DNA of 64,000 nucleotides from JBDIVL01 sp039794405 (GCA_039794405.1 JBDIVL010000022.1:1-64000); one strand, 5' to 3'; positions 26,357 through 36,290 are shown, counted from the stretch's first letter. Notes: generated by a model from the sequence alone, not told the origin. Numbers and translations: made by a program.

Positions 26357-26451
26357 AACCACATGTGCCGGACATAGGCCTGTACATTTTTGATTGGTAC
26401 CAGGCAATGAAACATGCAAAACATTTTGGTTCAATCGTGGACGGTTGAACC
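26357..26451 (+). repeat. Two-hairpin dispersed element, partial copy between two tRNAs
   Basis: The right-end hairpin GGTTCAATCGT/ACGGTTGAACC at 26428-26451 and the internal blocks ATTGGTACCAGG and ACATGCAAAACATTTTGG match the 14441-14553 copy. The left hairpin is lost or degenerate. The copy separates tRNA-Leu and tRNA-Cys. Confidence 0.8.
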
Positions 26452-26484
26452 AACCATGAATTATCTATATTTTACTTATGAAAA

Positions 26485-26557
26485 AGGCGGCACTGGGATT
26501 CGAACCCAGGATAACGGTTTTGCAAACCGTGGCCTTAGTCCACTTGGCGATGCCGCC
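26485..26557 (-). tRNA. tRNA-Cys (anticodon GCA)
   Basis: Minus strand: acceptor GGCGGCA pairs with TGCCGCC, with discriminator T as expected for Cys. Anticodon arm ACGGT/ACCGT has loop TTGCAAA, giving GCA. The T-loop is GGTTCGAATCC. Confidence 0.97.
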
Positions 26558-26756
26558 GATTATATTATACCAAAACTAAGACGTTAATAATACCATTAGA
26601 AAAAGATTAAGGCAAGAAGTTTTTATGCGTCGCAAATGAACCATTATTTATTTTTAAGGAAATTACTTCCCTAATAAGAGCAAATGGATATTATGGAATA
26701 AGTGTTGGTTTGCTGATGAAAGGAAATACATTTTGTAGAAAAAGGAGAATTTTAAA

Positions 26757-29429
26757 TTGAAAGAAACACAAATATTTTTACTATGCTTACTGACCCTTTC
26801 TCCTATTTGGCCGGGGTTTGGAACCTTAGTGAATGCGGATGAAGGAATAGGGAAATTCCGTTCTCCTCATTTAAATAATGATATTATTAACCAATCCGAA
26901 TGTAAAAAGAAGGTAAAGATACAAAATATCTGTAAACTACCCTTGTACTTTATTCAAAACAACGGACAAATGGATCAGAAGGTAAAGTTTTATGGAAAGA
27001 CAAGCAGGCACAGCACTTTTTTTACGAAAAGAGGAATATACCTTTCATTAGCCAGCAGCCAACACTCAATAAGTCACGGAAAAGAGGTAAAGAGGAAAAG
27101 TTTGCTAACGGTAAATCAGATCCCCGAATCATGGAATACAGGAAAAGGTATCTGGCAAGCGGCTACAATCTGCAACCCACAACCCGAAATGATAAAACTC
27201 ACATATCTCGGCACTAATAAAAATCCTGAAATTATTGCAGAAGATCAGCTAGAGGGTAAGATCAATTACCTTGTAGGAAGTAATCCAGAGACATGGAAGA
27301 CCAATATCCCCACGTACAGGACAGTAGTTTACAGAGAGGTATATAAAAATATAGATATGAGATTCTATGGAAACAGCCGGCAAATAGAATACGATATCGT
27401 TGTCAAGCCCGGTGCAAATCCATCCTGTGTTCAGCTTGCTTACGAAGGTATAAGAGGACTACAGCTTGCGAAAGAAGGAGACCTTGAAATAATCCTGGAA
27501 GAAGGCAAATGTATTCAAAAGAAACCATATATTTATCAGGAAATAGAAGGAAAGAAAATAGAAGTAGAAGGAAGATTCGAAATAAAAGAATCGAAAATAA
27601 AAAGTAAAAATATAAAATCCAAAGTCAAAAACTTACAGTTCATTTACGGTTTTCGAGTTGCCTCCTACGATAAAAGATATCCCCTCGTAATCGATCCAAT
27701 TCTGGTCTATTCTACATACCTGGGAGGAAGCGGAGAAGACGTTGGCAATGGAATTACGATAGACACATCCGGGAATGTTTATGTTACCGGTGTAACCGGA
27801 TCAAATAACTTTCCAGCGGACACAACCCTTTTCGGAAGCAATGCAGGAGATACTGATGCCTTTGTCACAAAGCTCAGTGCCTCAGGCAGCCTCATCTACT
27901 CCACTTATCTTGGAGGAAGTAGTACTGATGGTGGAGAAGGGATCGCTGTGGATACTTCTGAGAATGTTTATATTACCGGGTTTACAATATCTCCTGATTT
28001 TCCGGCTCCAATAGCTTCTGCCCCTTTTAGAAGCCATGCCGGAGACTTTGATGCCTTTGTTACAAAACTTGATCCCTCAGGCAGTAGCCTTATTTATTCC
28101 ACATATCTCGGAGGAAATGGTTATGACCGTGGCTATGGAATTGCAGTGGATGTTTCCGGGAATGCCTATATTTCTGGGTTTACCGAATCAATAGATTTTC
28201 CTACTACGGCCTCTGCTCTTTCTGAAAGCAATGCAGGTAATGCTGATGCCTTTGTCACAAAACTCAATGCTTCAGGCAGTAATCTCATTTACTCTACGTA
28301 CTTAGGGGGAAACAGGCATGACTTTGGTAATGGAATCGCTATCGATACCTCCGGAAATGCGTATATTACCGGGTCGACCGGTTCTTCTGACTTTCCAACA
28401 GTTTCTGCGCTTTTTGGAAATAATGCGGGGGATACTGATGCCTTTATTACAAAGCTCAGTGCCTCAGGCAACAGTCTTGTCTACTCAACATATCTTGGAG
28501 GGAACGGTGGGGATAGTGGTAATGAGATTGCTGTCGATACCTCTGGAGATGCATATATTACCGGAGAAACCCAATCAAATAATTTTCCTACTACGGCCTC
28601 TGCCCTTTTTAAAAATCTTGCGGAGGGAGGCGTTGTTGACGCCTTTATCACAAAGTTTAATGCCTCAGGCGGCAGCCTTATCTATTCCACATACCTTGGA
28701 GGAAACGGTGAGGATTTTGGCAATGCCATTGCTGTCGATATCTCTGGAAATACGTATATTACCGGAAAAACAACCTCTACCGATTTTCCGATACTTTATG
28801 CCATTTTTGAAGATAATGCGGGAGGTGCCGGCAGCCTCGATGCCTTCGTTACCAAGCTCGATGCCCAGGGGAGCAGTCTTGTCTACTCCACGTACATAGG
28901 GGGAAGTGGTGATTCAGATCGTGGTGAAGGGATTGCCGTGGATAACTCCGGAAGTGCATATATTACCGGAGTAACACAATCAGATGATTTTCCGATGGTC
29001 TCTGCACTTTTTGAAAGTTATTCGGGTGGTTTTGACGCCTTTATCGCGAAGATCGCTGCAGGAGAAACGACCGCAACGCCTACGCCTACACCCACGCTTA
29101 CACCTTCACCCACAGAGACACCAACCGGTATTGCCCTGCTTTTCTTTAAGGCAAGGGCACATGCTCATGGCAGTGTGATCTTAATTTGGAAAACAGCCAG
29201 GGAAACAGATACTCTTGGATTTAATCTCTACCGCGCAAGGCGCAAAAACGGTGCTTATAAAAAGACTAATCGTTCTCTCATTAATGCGAAAGGCGGCGAT
29301 ATGTCCGGCGCCAGATATCGTTTTAAAGACAAACCATCAGGACGTGGCACTTACTATTATAAGCTGGAGGATGTAAACTCTCATGGGATAAGTACTATGC
29401 ATGGTCCGGTAAAAGTGCGGATTTTTTGA
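26757..29429 (+). CDS. Secreted SBBP beta-propeller repeat protein with C-terminal Fn3-like domain
   Basis: An 890-residue protein starting with TTG, nine bases after AAAGGAG. A signal peptide covers residues 1-27. An N-terminal module (LPLYFIQNNGQMDQKVKFYG to the YPLVIDPIL region, about 60-315) matches the conserved domain that precedes SBBP repeats. Seven SBBP repeats of about 60 residues follow, each starting YSTYLGG or YSTYIGG, with GNxYITG in the middle, probably forming a beta propeller. A Thr/Pro linker (TPTPTPTLTPSPTETPTG) leads to a C-terminal domain with WKTARETDTLGFNLYRA, a pattern seen in sorted or surface proteins. It is probably an extracellular structural or binding protein; its ligand is unknown. 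Confidence 0.92.
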   Translation: MKETQIFLLCLLTLSPIWPGFGTLVNADEGIGKFRSPHLNNDIINQSECKKKVKIQNICKLPLYFIQNNGQMDQKVKFYGKTSRHSTFFTKRGIYLSLASSQHSISHGKEVKRKSLLTVNQIPESWNTGKGIWQAATICNPQPEMIKLTYLGTNKNPEIIAEDQLEGKINYLVGSNPETWKTNIPTYRTVVYREVYKNIDMRFYGNSRQIEYDIVVKPGANPSCVQLAYEGIRGLQLAKEGDLEIILEEGKCIQKKPYIYQEIEGKKIEVEGRFEIKESKIKSKNIKSKVKNLQFIYGFRVASYDKRYPLVIDPILVYSTYLGGSGEDVGNGITIDTSGNVYVTGVTGSNNFPADTTLFGSNAGDTDAFVTKLSASGSLIYSTYLGGSSTDGGEGIAVDTSENVYITGFTISPDFPAPIASAPFRSHAGDFDAFVTKLDPSGSSLIYSTYLGGNGYDRGYGIAVDVSGNAYISGFTESIDFPTTASALSESNAGNADAFVTKLNASGSNLIYSTYLGGNRHDFGNGIAIDTSGNAYITGSTGSSDFPTVSALFGNNAGDTDAFITKLSASGNSLVYSTYLGGNGGDSGNEIAVDTSGDAYITGETQSNNFPTTASALFKNLAEGGVVDAFITKFNASGGSLIYSTYLGGNGEDFGNAIAVDISGNTYITGKTTSTDFPILYAIFEDNAGGAGSLDAFVTKLDAQGSSLVYSTYIGGSGDSDRGEGIAVDNSGSAYITGVTQSDDFPMVSALFESYSGGFDAFIAKIAAGETTATPTPTPTLTPSPTETPTGIALLFFKARAHAHGSVILIWKTARETDTLGFNLYRARRKNGAYKKTNRSLINAKGGDMSGARYRFKDKPSGRGTYYYKLEDVNSHGISTMHGPVKVRIF

Positions 29430-29436
29430 AATTTTG

Positions 29437-29516
29437 TAACTGCTCAGGTTGCCAGATTCACGGTTCGCGGTTGTTTTCCTTTCTTCAAACCTTTCAATCT
29501 TCATCTTTCTAACCGC
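29437..29516. repeat. Dispersed repeat, copy 2 (after the SBBP gene)
   Basis: It contains CTCAGGTTGCCAG, TTTTCCTTTCTTCAAA, and TTCAATCTTCATCTTTCTA, matching the 2425-2503 copy. The GTAACTGCTCAGGTTGCCAG end also matches the reverse complement of 43406-43430 behind the AddB-like gene. The copies lie just downstream of stop codons. Confidence 0.6.
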
Positions 29517-29543
29517 GAACACCGAACCTTGAATATGAACAGT

Positions 29544-32045
29544 TTATTTGCAAAAGGTAGAGTAAGTTATCCCGCTTTTATCCAAAATAAACGTTATGGC
29601 TCCCCCTTTATGTGTTTGTAAGGTAGTAATATGGTGCCTTTGCAAGATATTCAGTGTCTTATGAGAAATAATACTATCACTGGAATTTACAAAAGCGTAA
29701 AGAGGCCGAACAGTACTGATAAACATCTCCAGATTATTTGAGAACGATCCATGATGAGGTATCTGAATGATATCTGACTTAACTTCTGATGGATTTAATA
29801 ACATTGATTTTATTCCTTGCTCTTGAATGTCAGCACAAAGGAGTATGGAATGCCTAAAATACTCAATCTTTAAAACACAAGAGTCATCGTTCAGAGCGGC
29901 TGCCTTTGGAAAGAAAAAGGAGGGGTTCAGTATTTTTATTACAACAGGTTCAAAACCTTTCAGGGTCTCACCGTAGGATAGGGCAGCAGCACTGATATGT
30001 TTTTTCCTGAGGAGAGAAAGTATTTTTTGGCCTGATTCCGATGTAAATAGATGCGGTTGTGAGTAAACAGATCCAATGCGGAACCTTTCGATGATGGATG
30101 ATAAACCATTCCAGTGGTCTTCATGTTCATGGGAAAGGATAACCAGATCAATTGTTTTAATCTTCTGACCCCACAGAAAGGGGGCCACAATATATCTTCC
30201 CACATCGTAATTTTGCCATGATCCCACATCATATAAAATATTTTTCCCGTTAGGAAATTGGATAAATATGGCACTGCCGTGCCCTACATCTAAGCAGGTA
30301 ATTTTTAAGGGTTGACTTGAGAACTGAAATGTATTTGAAAAAATCAGGATATTAGTGCCGAGCAGGCAGCATACTATAATCCGTGTAAAGCATACAGATA
30401 AATACTCATGATATAAAAATAATAAAACGAATAAACAATAAATGATAATTTCTCCCTGAGAGGGTCCGGAGACATAAAAATAAGAGTATGGTAAGGATGC
30501 AAGCGTTGAAACGAGTGATTCTAATACAACATCTGCATAAGATGCCAGCCAGGCAGAGGCCGCAGCCAAAGGGGGGCATATGGTTCCAAGTGTTAATAAA
30601 ACGATACCGCAGACAATAATGATCCAGAATAATGGAAATACGATAAAATTTGTGATACAGATAAAGGGTGTGAAAAGATGAAAATAATAGGCCGTAAGGG
30701 GTAAGGTCGCCATCCATGCCGCAAGGGAAATACAGAATGATTTGCGAAGGTACTTTTTTACAAAAAAGAACCGTCCATGTTCAGTCCTTACCTGTAGTGA
30801 TTCTACCAATAGGGCTGTTTTAAATAAGGCGCCCTCTATTTTTGCTGCCGCATAAACAATGCCCATCGTTGCCAGTACCGATAATTGAAACCCGACGTTA
30901 AAAAGGTCGGATGGGTTTCTGACAAGAATAAAGAGTATGGCAGTAAAGATGCTGCTCGTGATATCCCATTGCCTCCGCACGAAAAAACTACACAGGAAAA
31001 CCATGGCCATTATGCTGGCACGAAGTACTGGCGGGCTAAGCCCGGTCAGGAAGGCATATAAGATGACGATAAACAAAGTAATGCTTATAGATACTAATTG
31101 GTTTACTCTCAAAAGGCGTAATGGTAAAAGCATGGTAAAAACTACAATCCCCACATTAAATCCACTAATAGCAATAAAATGGATAACCCCCGTTTTCATA
31201 AAACTATCAATCAGTTCATTCGAAAGATCGATCCTGTTTCCCAGCAACATGCTGCTAATCAAAGGTGCGCTGTTACTGAAGGTATGTAGATAGACAGTGT
31301 TATTTAAGAAATTCTTTACCGTATATACAAAACTGTATACATAATTATAATGATACGATTCTTGAATTTTTATATTGTTTACTGCTACAACCGTCATTAA
31401 ACATCGGATAGATGGCATTTGTCTTTGCAGATAGCTTTTGTAGTCAAACTCATGTGGATTGCTTGAAGATTTTGGAAGAAATGCATGCCCGAAGAGTTCT
31501 ATGCCTTGCCCGTAAACTAATCTATACAAAACAGGCAGTGTATTATCCATATTCAAAATATCATTTTGTGAAGGATAAAGGGCTACTTTCATAATGCCGG
31601 ATATATCCTTCCACCCTGATGCGGTTTCTATTTTTTCCACACGGACCAGAAACGATATTTTCTCATGAGACTTTTTTGATTTTTGTTCTTTTTGAAGTAA
31701 TCGGCTATTCATTATGTTTCCGTCTAATATGACAGGCGGGTCTATAATTATTCCTCTGATACGTTGCAAAGATTTTTGGGAGGTCAACACATGTGCAATG
31801 TGATGAATGGGAAGGTGATTTACTCTACAGGCATAATATGCCATTGATAGGGTGATGAGAAGAATACATAGGCACGGAAATACGAATATCTTAAGTTTAT
31901 CTGAAAAAAAACATATAAGGCAGGCTGTCCAGAATAAAAGGCTTGTACCAAGGGTAAAATAAATAGAAACTTTTGTAACGTACCCGATAGGGATACCACA
32001 GACAAATAGGATAGTAATAATGACAATAGGCCGTTTTGTAACCAT
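29544..32045 (-). CDS. comEC: ComEC/Rec2-family DNA internalisation protein
   Basis: An 833-residue polytopic protein that translocates single-stranded DNA in competence. It has an N-terminal membrane and OB-like DUF4131 part (residues 1-230), then the Competence domain with ISGFNVGIVVFTM and LTGLSPPVLRASIMA (about 270-560), and a C-terminal metallo-beta-lactamase-like domain with HGSAIFIQFPNGKNILYDVG, LSHEHEDHWNG and IPHHGSFSNN (about 590-820). The HxHxDH-like ligands are intact, so the nuclease or hydrolase domain may be active. Length is typical. No comEA or other competence gene is adjacent. Confidence 0.95.
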   Translation of the reverse strand: MVTKRPIVIITILFVCGIPIGYVTKVSIYFTLGTSLLFWTACLICFFSDKLKIFVFPCLCILLITLSMAYYACRVNHLPIHHIAHVLTSQKSLQRIRGIIIDPPVILDGNIMNSRLLQKEQKSKKSHEKISFLVRVEKIETASGWKDISGIMKVALYPSQNDILNMDNTLPVLYRLVYGQGIELFGHAFLPKSSSNPHEFDYKSYLQRQMPSIRCLMTVVAVNNIKIQESYHYNYVYSFVYTVKNFLNNTVYLHTFSNSAPLISSMLLGNRIDLSNELIDSFMKTGVIHFIAISGFNVGIVVFTMLLPLRLLRVNQLVSISITLFIVILYAFLTGLSPPVLRASIMAMVFLCSFFVRRQWDITSSIFTAILFILVRNPSDLFNVGFQLSVLATMGIVYAAAKIEGALFKTALLVESLQVRTEHGRFFFVKKYLRKSFCISLAAWMATLPLTAYYFHLFTPFICITNFIVFPLFWIIIVCGIVLLTLGTICPPLAAASAWLASYADVVLESLVSTLASLPYSYFYVSGPSQGEIIIYCLFVLLFLYHEYLSVCFTRIIVCCLLGTNILIFSNTFQFSSQPLKITCLDVGHGSAIFIQFPNGKNILYDVGSWQNYDVGRYIVAPFLWGQKIKTIDLVILSHEHEDHWNGLSSIIERFRIGSVYSQPHLFTSESGQKILSLLRKKHISAAALSYGETLKGFEPVVIKILNPSFFFPKAAALNDDSCVLKIEYFRHSILLCADIQEQGIKSMLLNPSEVKSDIIQIPHHGSFSNNLEMFISTVRPLYAFVNSSDSIISHKTLNILQRHHITTLQTHKGGAITFILDKSGITYSTFCK

Positions 32046-32863
32046 TATTTGTGACCAGGTTAAGAATCGAAAATCTGGCGCTCAACAGAACAGTTGTAAT
32101 TTTGGCAGATTTTATAATACGGTCTGTCCAGAAAGTCAAGGCATATTTAAAATCCGTAATGTTGCATGACCGCTTCAAAAAAGATTCGATCTTAAAATTT
32201 ATTGTATATATCAGTATCAAGCCAGACATGGATAAATTTGTAGAGACAATCCGATGGGTCATCATAACCTTGCCCATGCCATCCTGAACCCGTTTAATAA
32301 AATAAAAACCCTACGCTACCAAGGTATTAGTAATTGGGAAGCGATACGTGCGTATGAGAAGAGTGCCATGCCGCAGAATTGTGTCAGCACAAACATGTAA
32401 CCTGACACGTTGTTTGGAAAACAATAATTATTAAATTTTTCAGGTAAATTTTTACTAAGAATTTTAAACTGATGAGATTTTCCGGGAAGTTTTCCTTAAC
32501 CTGGATTAATCAAAAAGTACCAGGAAATCGATTCTGCACAACCTGTAAGGGAGAATCTTATATTATTCCTCATATATTGTAATGATAAAAATCCTCGGAC
32601 AACTCTGATGGTAGCAGATCAAGGTCTTATGTAATTATGAGGTATTAATTTTGCGAGCATATGAGAGACATAATTCCTCAAAATTGTGTTGAATAAAGCT
32701 ATACATATATAAGTATCAGCCATAATGTCTTTGCTCAGCCTTAACCGAATGAATCGGAAGTGTAAAATGCAAAATGAAAATCGCAAAGGTAATTTTGTAT
32801 TTTACATTTTTCATGAAATTTTTTGTTAAAAAACGTTAAATTTATTTTGAAAGGAGTTATGTT
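32046..32863. other. Gene-free spacer between comEC and hsp20
   Basis: About 820 bp between divergent genes. A 78-residue frame (32051-32287) has no ribosome site and unnatural composition. At 32366-32420 lies a segment with GTGTCAGCACA and CCTGACACG, loosely related to 43474-43535 and 49628-49690. No CIRCE heat-shock operator is visible upstream of hsp20. Confidence 0.6.
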
Positions 32864-33316
32864 ATGGCCAGAGAGCTTACAAAATGGTCACGCTTACCAA
32901 CTGTTTCTTCATTCCAGCAAGAAATGAATCGCATGTTCAATCGTTTTTTCAGGGATTGGGATATAGGGCCTTCAATGGAAACTGAAGCATGGGCTCCTCC
33001 TATAGATTTAGCAGAAACACCGGATAAAATTGTTGTAAAGGCTGAAATGCCGGGTATTGACCCAAAGGACATAAGCATTTCAATTCGCAATAACACCCTT
33101 TTGCTTAACGGTGAAAAAAAAGAAGAGAAGGAAGAAAAGGGAAAGACTTTCTATCGAATGGAAAGGGTTTACGGAGGTTTTTCACGCACCATTGATCTCC
33201 CCTCATCAGTAGAGCCAGACAAAATAACCGCTGAATGCAAAAATGGTGTCCTTGAAATCACTATGGAGAAGAAAGAAACGGTAAAACCAAAGCAAATTCC
33301 TATAAAAACAGCCTAA
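32864..33316 (+). CDS. Hsp20-family small heat shock protein
   Basis: A 150-residue ATP-independent holdase that binds unfolding proteins. Residues about 42-135 form the alpha-crystallin domain: APPIDLAETPDKIVVKAEMPGIDPKDI, LLLNGEKK, GGFSRTIDLPSSV and GVLEITMEKKE. The C-terminal tail has the oligomerisation motif IPI near 145-147. A ribosome site AAAGGAG precedes ATG. It is close to the YHS gene, 72 bases downstream. Confidence 0.95.
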   Translation: MARELTKWSRLPTVSSFQQEMNRMFNRFFRDWDIGPSMETEAWAPPIDLAETPDKIVVKAEMPGIDPKDISISIRNNTLLLNGEKKEEKEEKGKTFYRMERVYGGFSRTIDLPSSVEPDKITAECKNGVLEITMEKKETVKPKQIPIKTA

Positions 33317-33388
33317 AGGAGAGCATGGTTCTATTATAATCGAATTTACCTCATTCACACTTTTGTTGGATTTGAAAGGAGATTAATT

Positions 33389-33715
33389 ATGAATTGCATT
33401 TACCGTACATCATTTGTGTTGTTTACCTTTGTGAGTCTAAGTGGCGCTTCTGTTAGTAAAGCCATTTGTAGTGAGATGTATAGCAAAACAGATGGATATA
33501 ATGGTTATGAATCATCTATCCATGCAGTTCAGGCAAAAACAGAAAAAGGGGGAGTAGAGACAGGGGTTCTCAAAGATCCTGTGTGCGGCATGGAGGTAAG
33601 TAATCCAGAAAAGGCACCCTCAGAGGTTCATGAGGGCATGGTCTACTACTTCTGTTCTGAAAAGTGTATGAAAAAATTCAAGGAGAATCCTTCCGCCTAT
33701 ACACGTAACCAGTAG
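33389..33715 (+). CDS. Secreted YHS (metal-binding) domain protein
   Basis: A 108-residue protein with a signal peptide (about residues 1-28) and a C-terminal YHS domain of about 45 residues: LKDPVCGMEV, then YYFCSEKCMKKFKENPSAY. The Cys residues in this domain resemble TRASH/YHS sites that bind Cu or other soft metals and often sit in heavy-metal efflux or chaperone proteins. The central region is low complexity. The ribosome site is AAAGGAG. It is probably periplasmic. It may be co-transcribed with hsp20. Confidence 0.88.
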   Translation: MNCIYRTSFVLFTFVSLSGASVSKAICSEMYSKTDGYNGYESSIHAVQAKTEKGGVETGVLKDPVCGMEVSNPEKAPSEVHEGMVYYFCSEKCMKKFKENPSAYTRNQ

Positions 33716-33738
33716 GAACTGTAAAGTCGTTGCGGCAA

Positions 33739-33817
33739 CGAGACCCCGTATTGTGAAGCATTATCCCGTTACCAGGAATGTGTGGTAATCGTTTCATGAA
33801 TTACGATACGGGTCTCG
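33739..33817. repeat. Long imperfect hairpin between convergent genes
   Basis: Outer arms GAGACCCCGTAT and ATACGGGTCTC pair in 11 of 12 positions; an inner stem TTACC/GGTAA closes a 10-base loop. The whole unit spans about 79 bp between the ends of the YHS gene (+) and the TMTC-like gene (-). It could serve as a two-way transcript end, although no long T-run is present. Confidence 0.7.
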
Positions 33818-33850
33818 CAACCGTTTTCTCCGTGATTCCGGAAAATAATA

Positions 33851-36289
33851 TTACATCTTGTTTTCATTTTCCGGATTTATTTCCTTTACTAAGCCGAGTT
33901 GCAAGACAATCGTAAATATATCCCGATCCTTTATATAATTGGGATCATATTTCAGCATTTGTATAAAATGCTCTTTTGCCCTTTGCTTATCTCCCCTGGT
34001 AAAATAAATCACACCTATATTTTTATGGGCACTGGCATTTTTTGGATCAAGTTTGACAGCCAACAAGAATTCATCCTGTGCCTTATCCCATAACCCCTCC
34101 TGACAATATATCGCTCCCAGATTATTATGGGCATTTGCGTGGTTAGGCTGTAGCCTTAAGGCCTCTTTTAGTTCAAGGGTTGCTTTCCCTAAATCGCCCC
34201 TTTCTGTATAAATATATCCTAAATTGCTATGTACTTCTGCAAAGTCTCTATAGATCAATAGCGCCTTTTTATATTGTTTCTCTGCTTCGTTTATCATCCC
34301 TTTTTTCATATATGCACTTCCAAGGTTATTAAAAACCTGCGGATTATACATACCCATGCTGATTGCCTTCCTGTAGAAGGCCATACTATCATCCACTAAG
34401 CCTTTTTTTATACAGGCATTCCCGAGGTTATAGTATGCTTCGGGGAATATTGGCTTATATTTTATTGCCTCTGTATATTCAGAAATTGCCTTATCAATGA
34501 AACCCTTGTCTATATACATGGTACCTAAGCTGTTGTGCCCTTCGGGATAATTCTTCTTTAACCTGACAGCTTCTTCTAACTCAGAAACTGCCTTATCCAA
34601 CTTTCCTTGCTTATAGAAATAATTTCCCAGGTTATTATGCGCATCATAATTTTGCGGCTGTTCTTCAAGGATTTTTGTCCAAAAGGTGTATTCATCCCTC
34701 CAATCCCTATTTCTCAAAATAGTCCTTGTAACGAAGAAAATACTTACAATCGATATGAGGGAAATAATGAGGGCATACCTGATTGATGTATATTTGGGAA
34801 TTCCAGGAAATCCGGAATCAAAACTTCTTGTTTTGTTTGGTGTGTTATGCCGTTCTCCTTTAAAGACGGTAGCTGATTGATTGTACAGGTTGAAGCTATG
34901 AACACCGTTGATATCCATGGGGGGGGGTTGTCCGTACACAGGAAATCGACAGAGTAAGAGTCCCCCTATTACAGCACAAAATCCGGCAACAGGGAGGTAG
35001 AGGTAGCGCTCTGCCATGATATGCCCAATAGGTACTATATTTAAAACCGGTAACAACGATAGAAAAAAGCAGAGCATAAATAGACCATACATACGATCTT
35101 TGCTTAAGCCAGAGAAAGAAATGGTTGTATTTATAACCTTAAAAATGATAATACCGGTAGTAACAAGCAAGATAATGCTGATAATAAAAGAGACATCGAA
35201 GGCAGATAATACAGGAGCAATTGTATAGTCTGCGCTTAAATGAATTGGGAGAAACATAAGTTTGATATATGAAGCCAGAATCTTAACCATAGTCATAAAA
35301 TTGACGGTAATGCTTCCCTTTATGTAACCTGCGGATACTTCTAATGGATTTTTTAGGATAAAAAAGCGTATCCATAAATAGAAAAGACTTATTAATATGT
35401 ATCCCAGATAGTAATTGAAAAAATAAAAAAGCCACTTTACCTTTAACGAATGGGAAAATTTGTAATTATCCGGTAGTAAAATGGCAGACGAAACCCCTCC
35501 CCTCCTTTGAGCGGGATGAGATGGCGGTATGCCTCTTCGCACACATAAGGCCCAATACAAAATAATAAACAACGGTGTTACCAATGCCGTTTCTTTAGAA
35601 AACAAACCGAGCAGATAAAATACGAGGGAAAAGGCATAACAAGTCCATACTTTCCAGGCTGGTCTACCTGACTGTAAAGATTGGTCGCTGCCTCCCTGTG
35701 TTCTTTCTCCCTGTAAAGAAAGGTGAGAAAATTTATTTCCATATAAAACAGGGTATTCCCGGCCGGACCGGATCAGACAAAGGAAAGATGAAAAGGAGAA
35801 CAGGGTAACGAGCAAATCTTCCCGATAGCCGATGGCATTAACGGCCTCCGTCACACATGGATGAATCGAGAATATTACCGCCGAGAGTAGTGCAGCCGAA
35901 CGTATTCGTATAAGCCATACCAACAAGAAGTACAGGAGAACGGTATTTATGGTATGGAGAATGACATTTGCCAAATGGTACCCGAAGGAATTGAGGTGCC
36001 AAATGGCATAATCTATAAAGTAACTAAGGGTAACGACAGGACGGTACGTTAATTCGTGAGAAAGTTGAAAATAATCTTTGCTAAAAATTTTGGGAATATT
36101 ATGGAGTGATCGTATAAAATAATTGTCCTCAATGATACCAATATCATCGTAGACAAATCCACTATAGAGTGCATTCAGAAAAACACATACCGGTATAAGT
36201 GCCAGCAGTACGGGGAAAAATCTGAGGTTTAATATCTTTACCGATATGCGCTGCTTGTGAGTATACAAGGTTGTATTTTTTGTAGACAC
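33851..36289 (-). CDS. TMTC-like membrane protein with C-terminal TPR repeats
   Basis: Start GTG at 36289 is chosen because the frame 25 codons upstream overlaps phoU and the GTG follows a purine-rich stretch at the phoU end; the product is about 812 residues. The N-terminal 500 residues have about ten membrane segments, with the lumenal motif GFVYDDIGIIEDNYFI and YRPVVTLSYFIDYAIW, resembling TMTC/PMT-type glycosyltransferases. The C-terminal 300 residues form about eight TPR repeats (NNLGNYFYKQGKLDKAV and so on). Two hydrophilic inserts in the membrane part (about residues 195-215 and 265-285) look like translated repeat DNA. A C9 tract lies at 34919-34927. It could glycosylate exported proteins; the substrate is unknown. 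Confidence 0.85.
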   Translation of the reverse strand: MSTKNTTLYTHKQRISVKILNLRFFPVLLALIPVCVFLNALYSGFVYDDIGIIEDNYFIRSLHNIPKIFSKDYFQLSHELTYRPVVTLSYFIDYAIWHLNSFGYHLANVILHTINTVLLYFLLVWLIRIRSAALLSAVIFSIHPCVTEAVNAIGYREDLLVTLFSFSSFLCLIRSGREYPVLYGNKFSHLSLQGERTQGGSDQSLQSGRPAWKVWTCYAFSLVFYLLGLFSKETALVTPLFIILYWALCVRRGIPPSHPAQRRGGVSSAILLPDNYKFSHSLKVKWLFYFFNYYLGYILISLFYLWIRFFILKNPLEVSAGYIKGSITVNFMTMVKILASYIKLMFLPIHLSADYTIAPVLSAFDVSFIISIILLVTTGIIIFKVINTTISFSGLSKDRMYGLFMLCFFLSLLPVLNIVPIGHIMAERYLYLPVAGFCAVIGGLLLCRFPVYGQPPPMDINGVHSFNLYNQSATVFKGERHNTPNKTRSFDSGFPGIPKYTSIRYALIISLISIVSIFFVTRTILRNRDWRDEYTFWTKILEEQPQNYDAHNNLGNYFYKQGKLDKAVSELEEAVRLKKNYPEGHNSLGTMYIDKGFIDKAISEYTEAIKYKPIFPEAYYNLGNACIKKGLVDDSMAFYRKAISMGMYNPQVFNNLGSAYMKKGMINEAEKQYKKALLIYRDFAEVHSNLGYIYTERGDLGKATLELKEALRLQPNHANAHNNLGAIYCQEGLWDKAQDEFLLAVKLDPKNASAHKNIGVIYFTRGDKQRAKEHFIQMLKYDPNYIKDRDIFTIVLQLGLVKEINPENENKM

Positions 36290-36290
36290 C

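Noticed and set aside
28318..28899. 193-residue open frame inside the SBBP gene
   Set aside because: It is the second frame of the repeat region and mirrors the repeat period; no ribosome site, and the in-frame SBBP protein explains the sequence fully.
32051..32287. 78-residue frame between comEC and hsp20
   Set aside because: It lacks a ribosome site and family features, and starts just outside the comEC start in the divergent direction.
32700..32863. CIRCE or other heat-shock operator ahead of hsp20
   Set aside because: No TTAGCACTC-N9-GAGTGCTAA or close variant is present.
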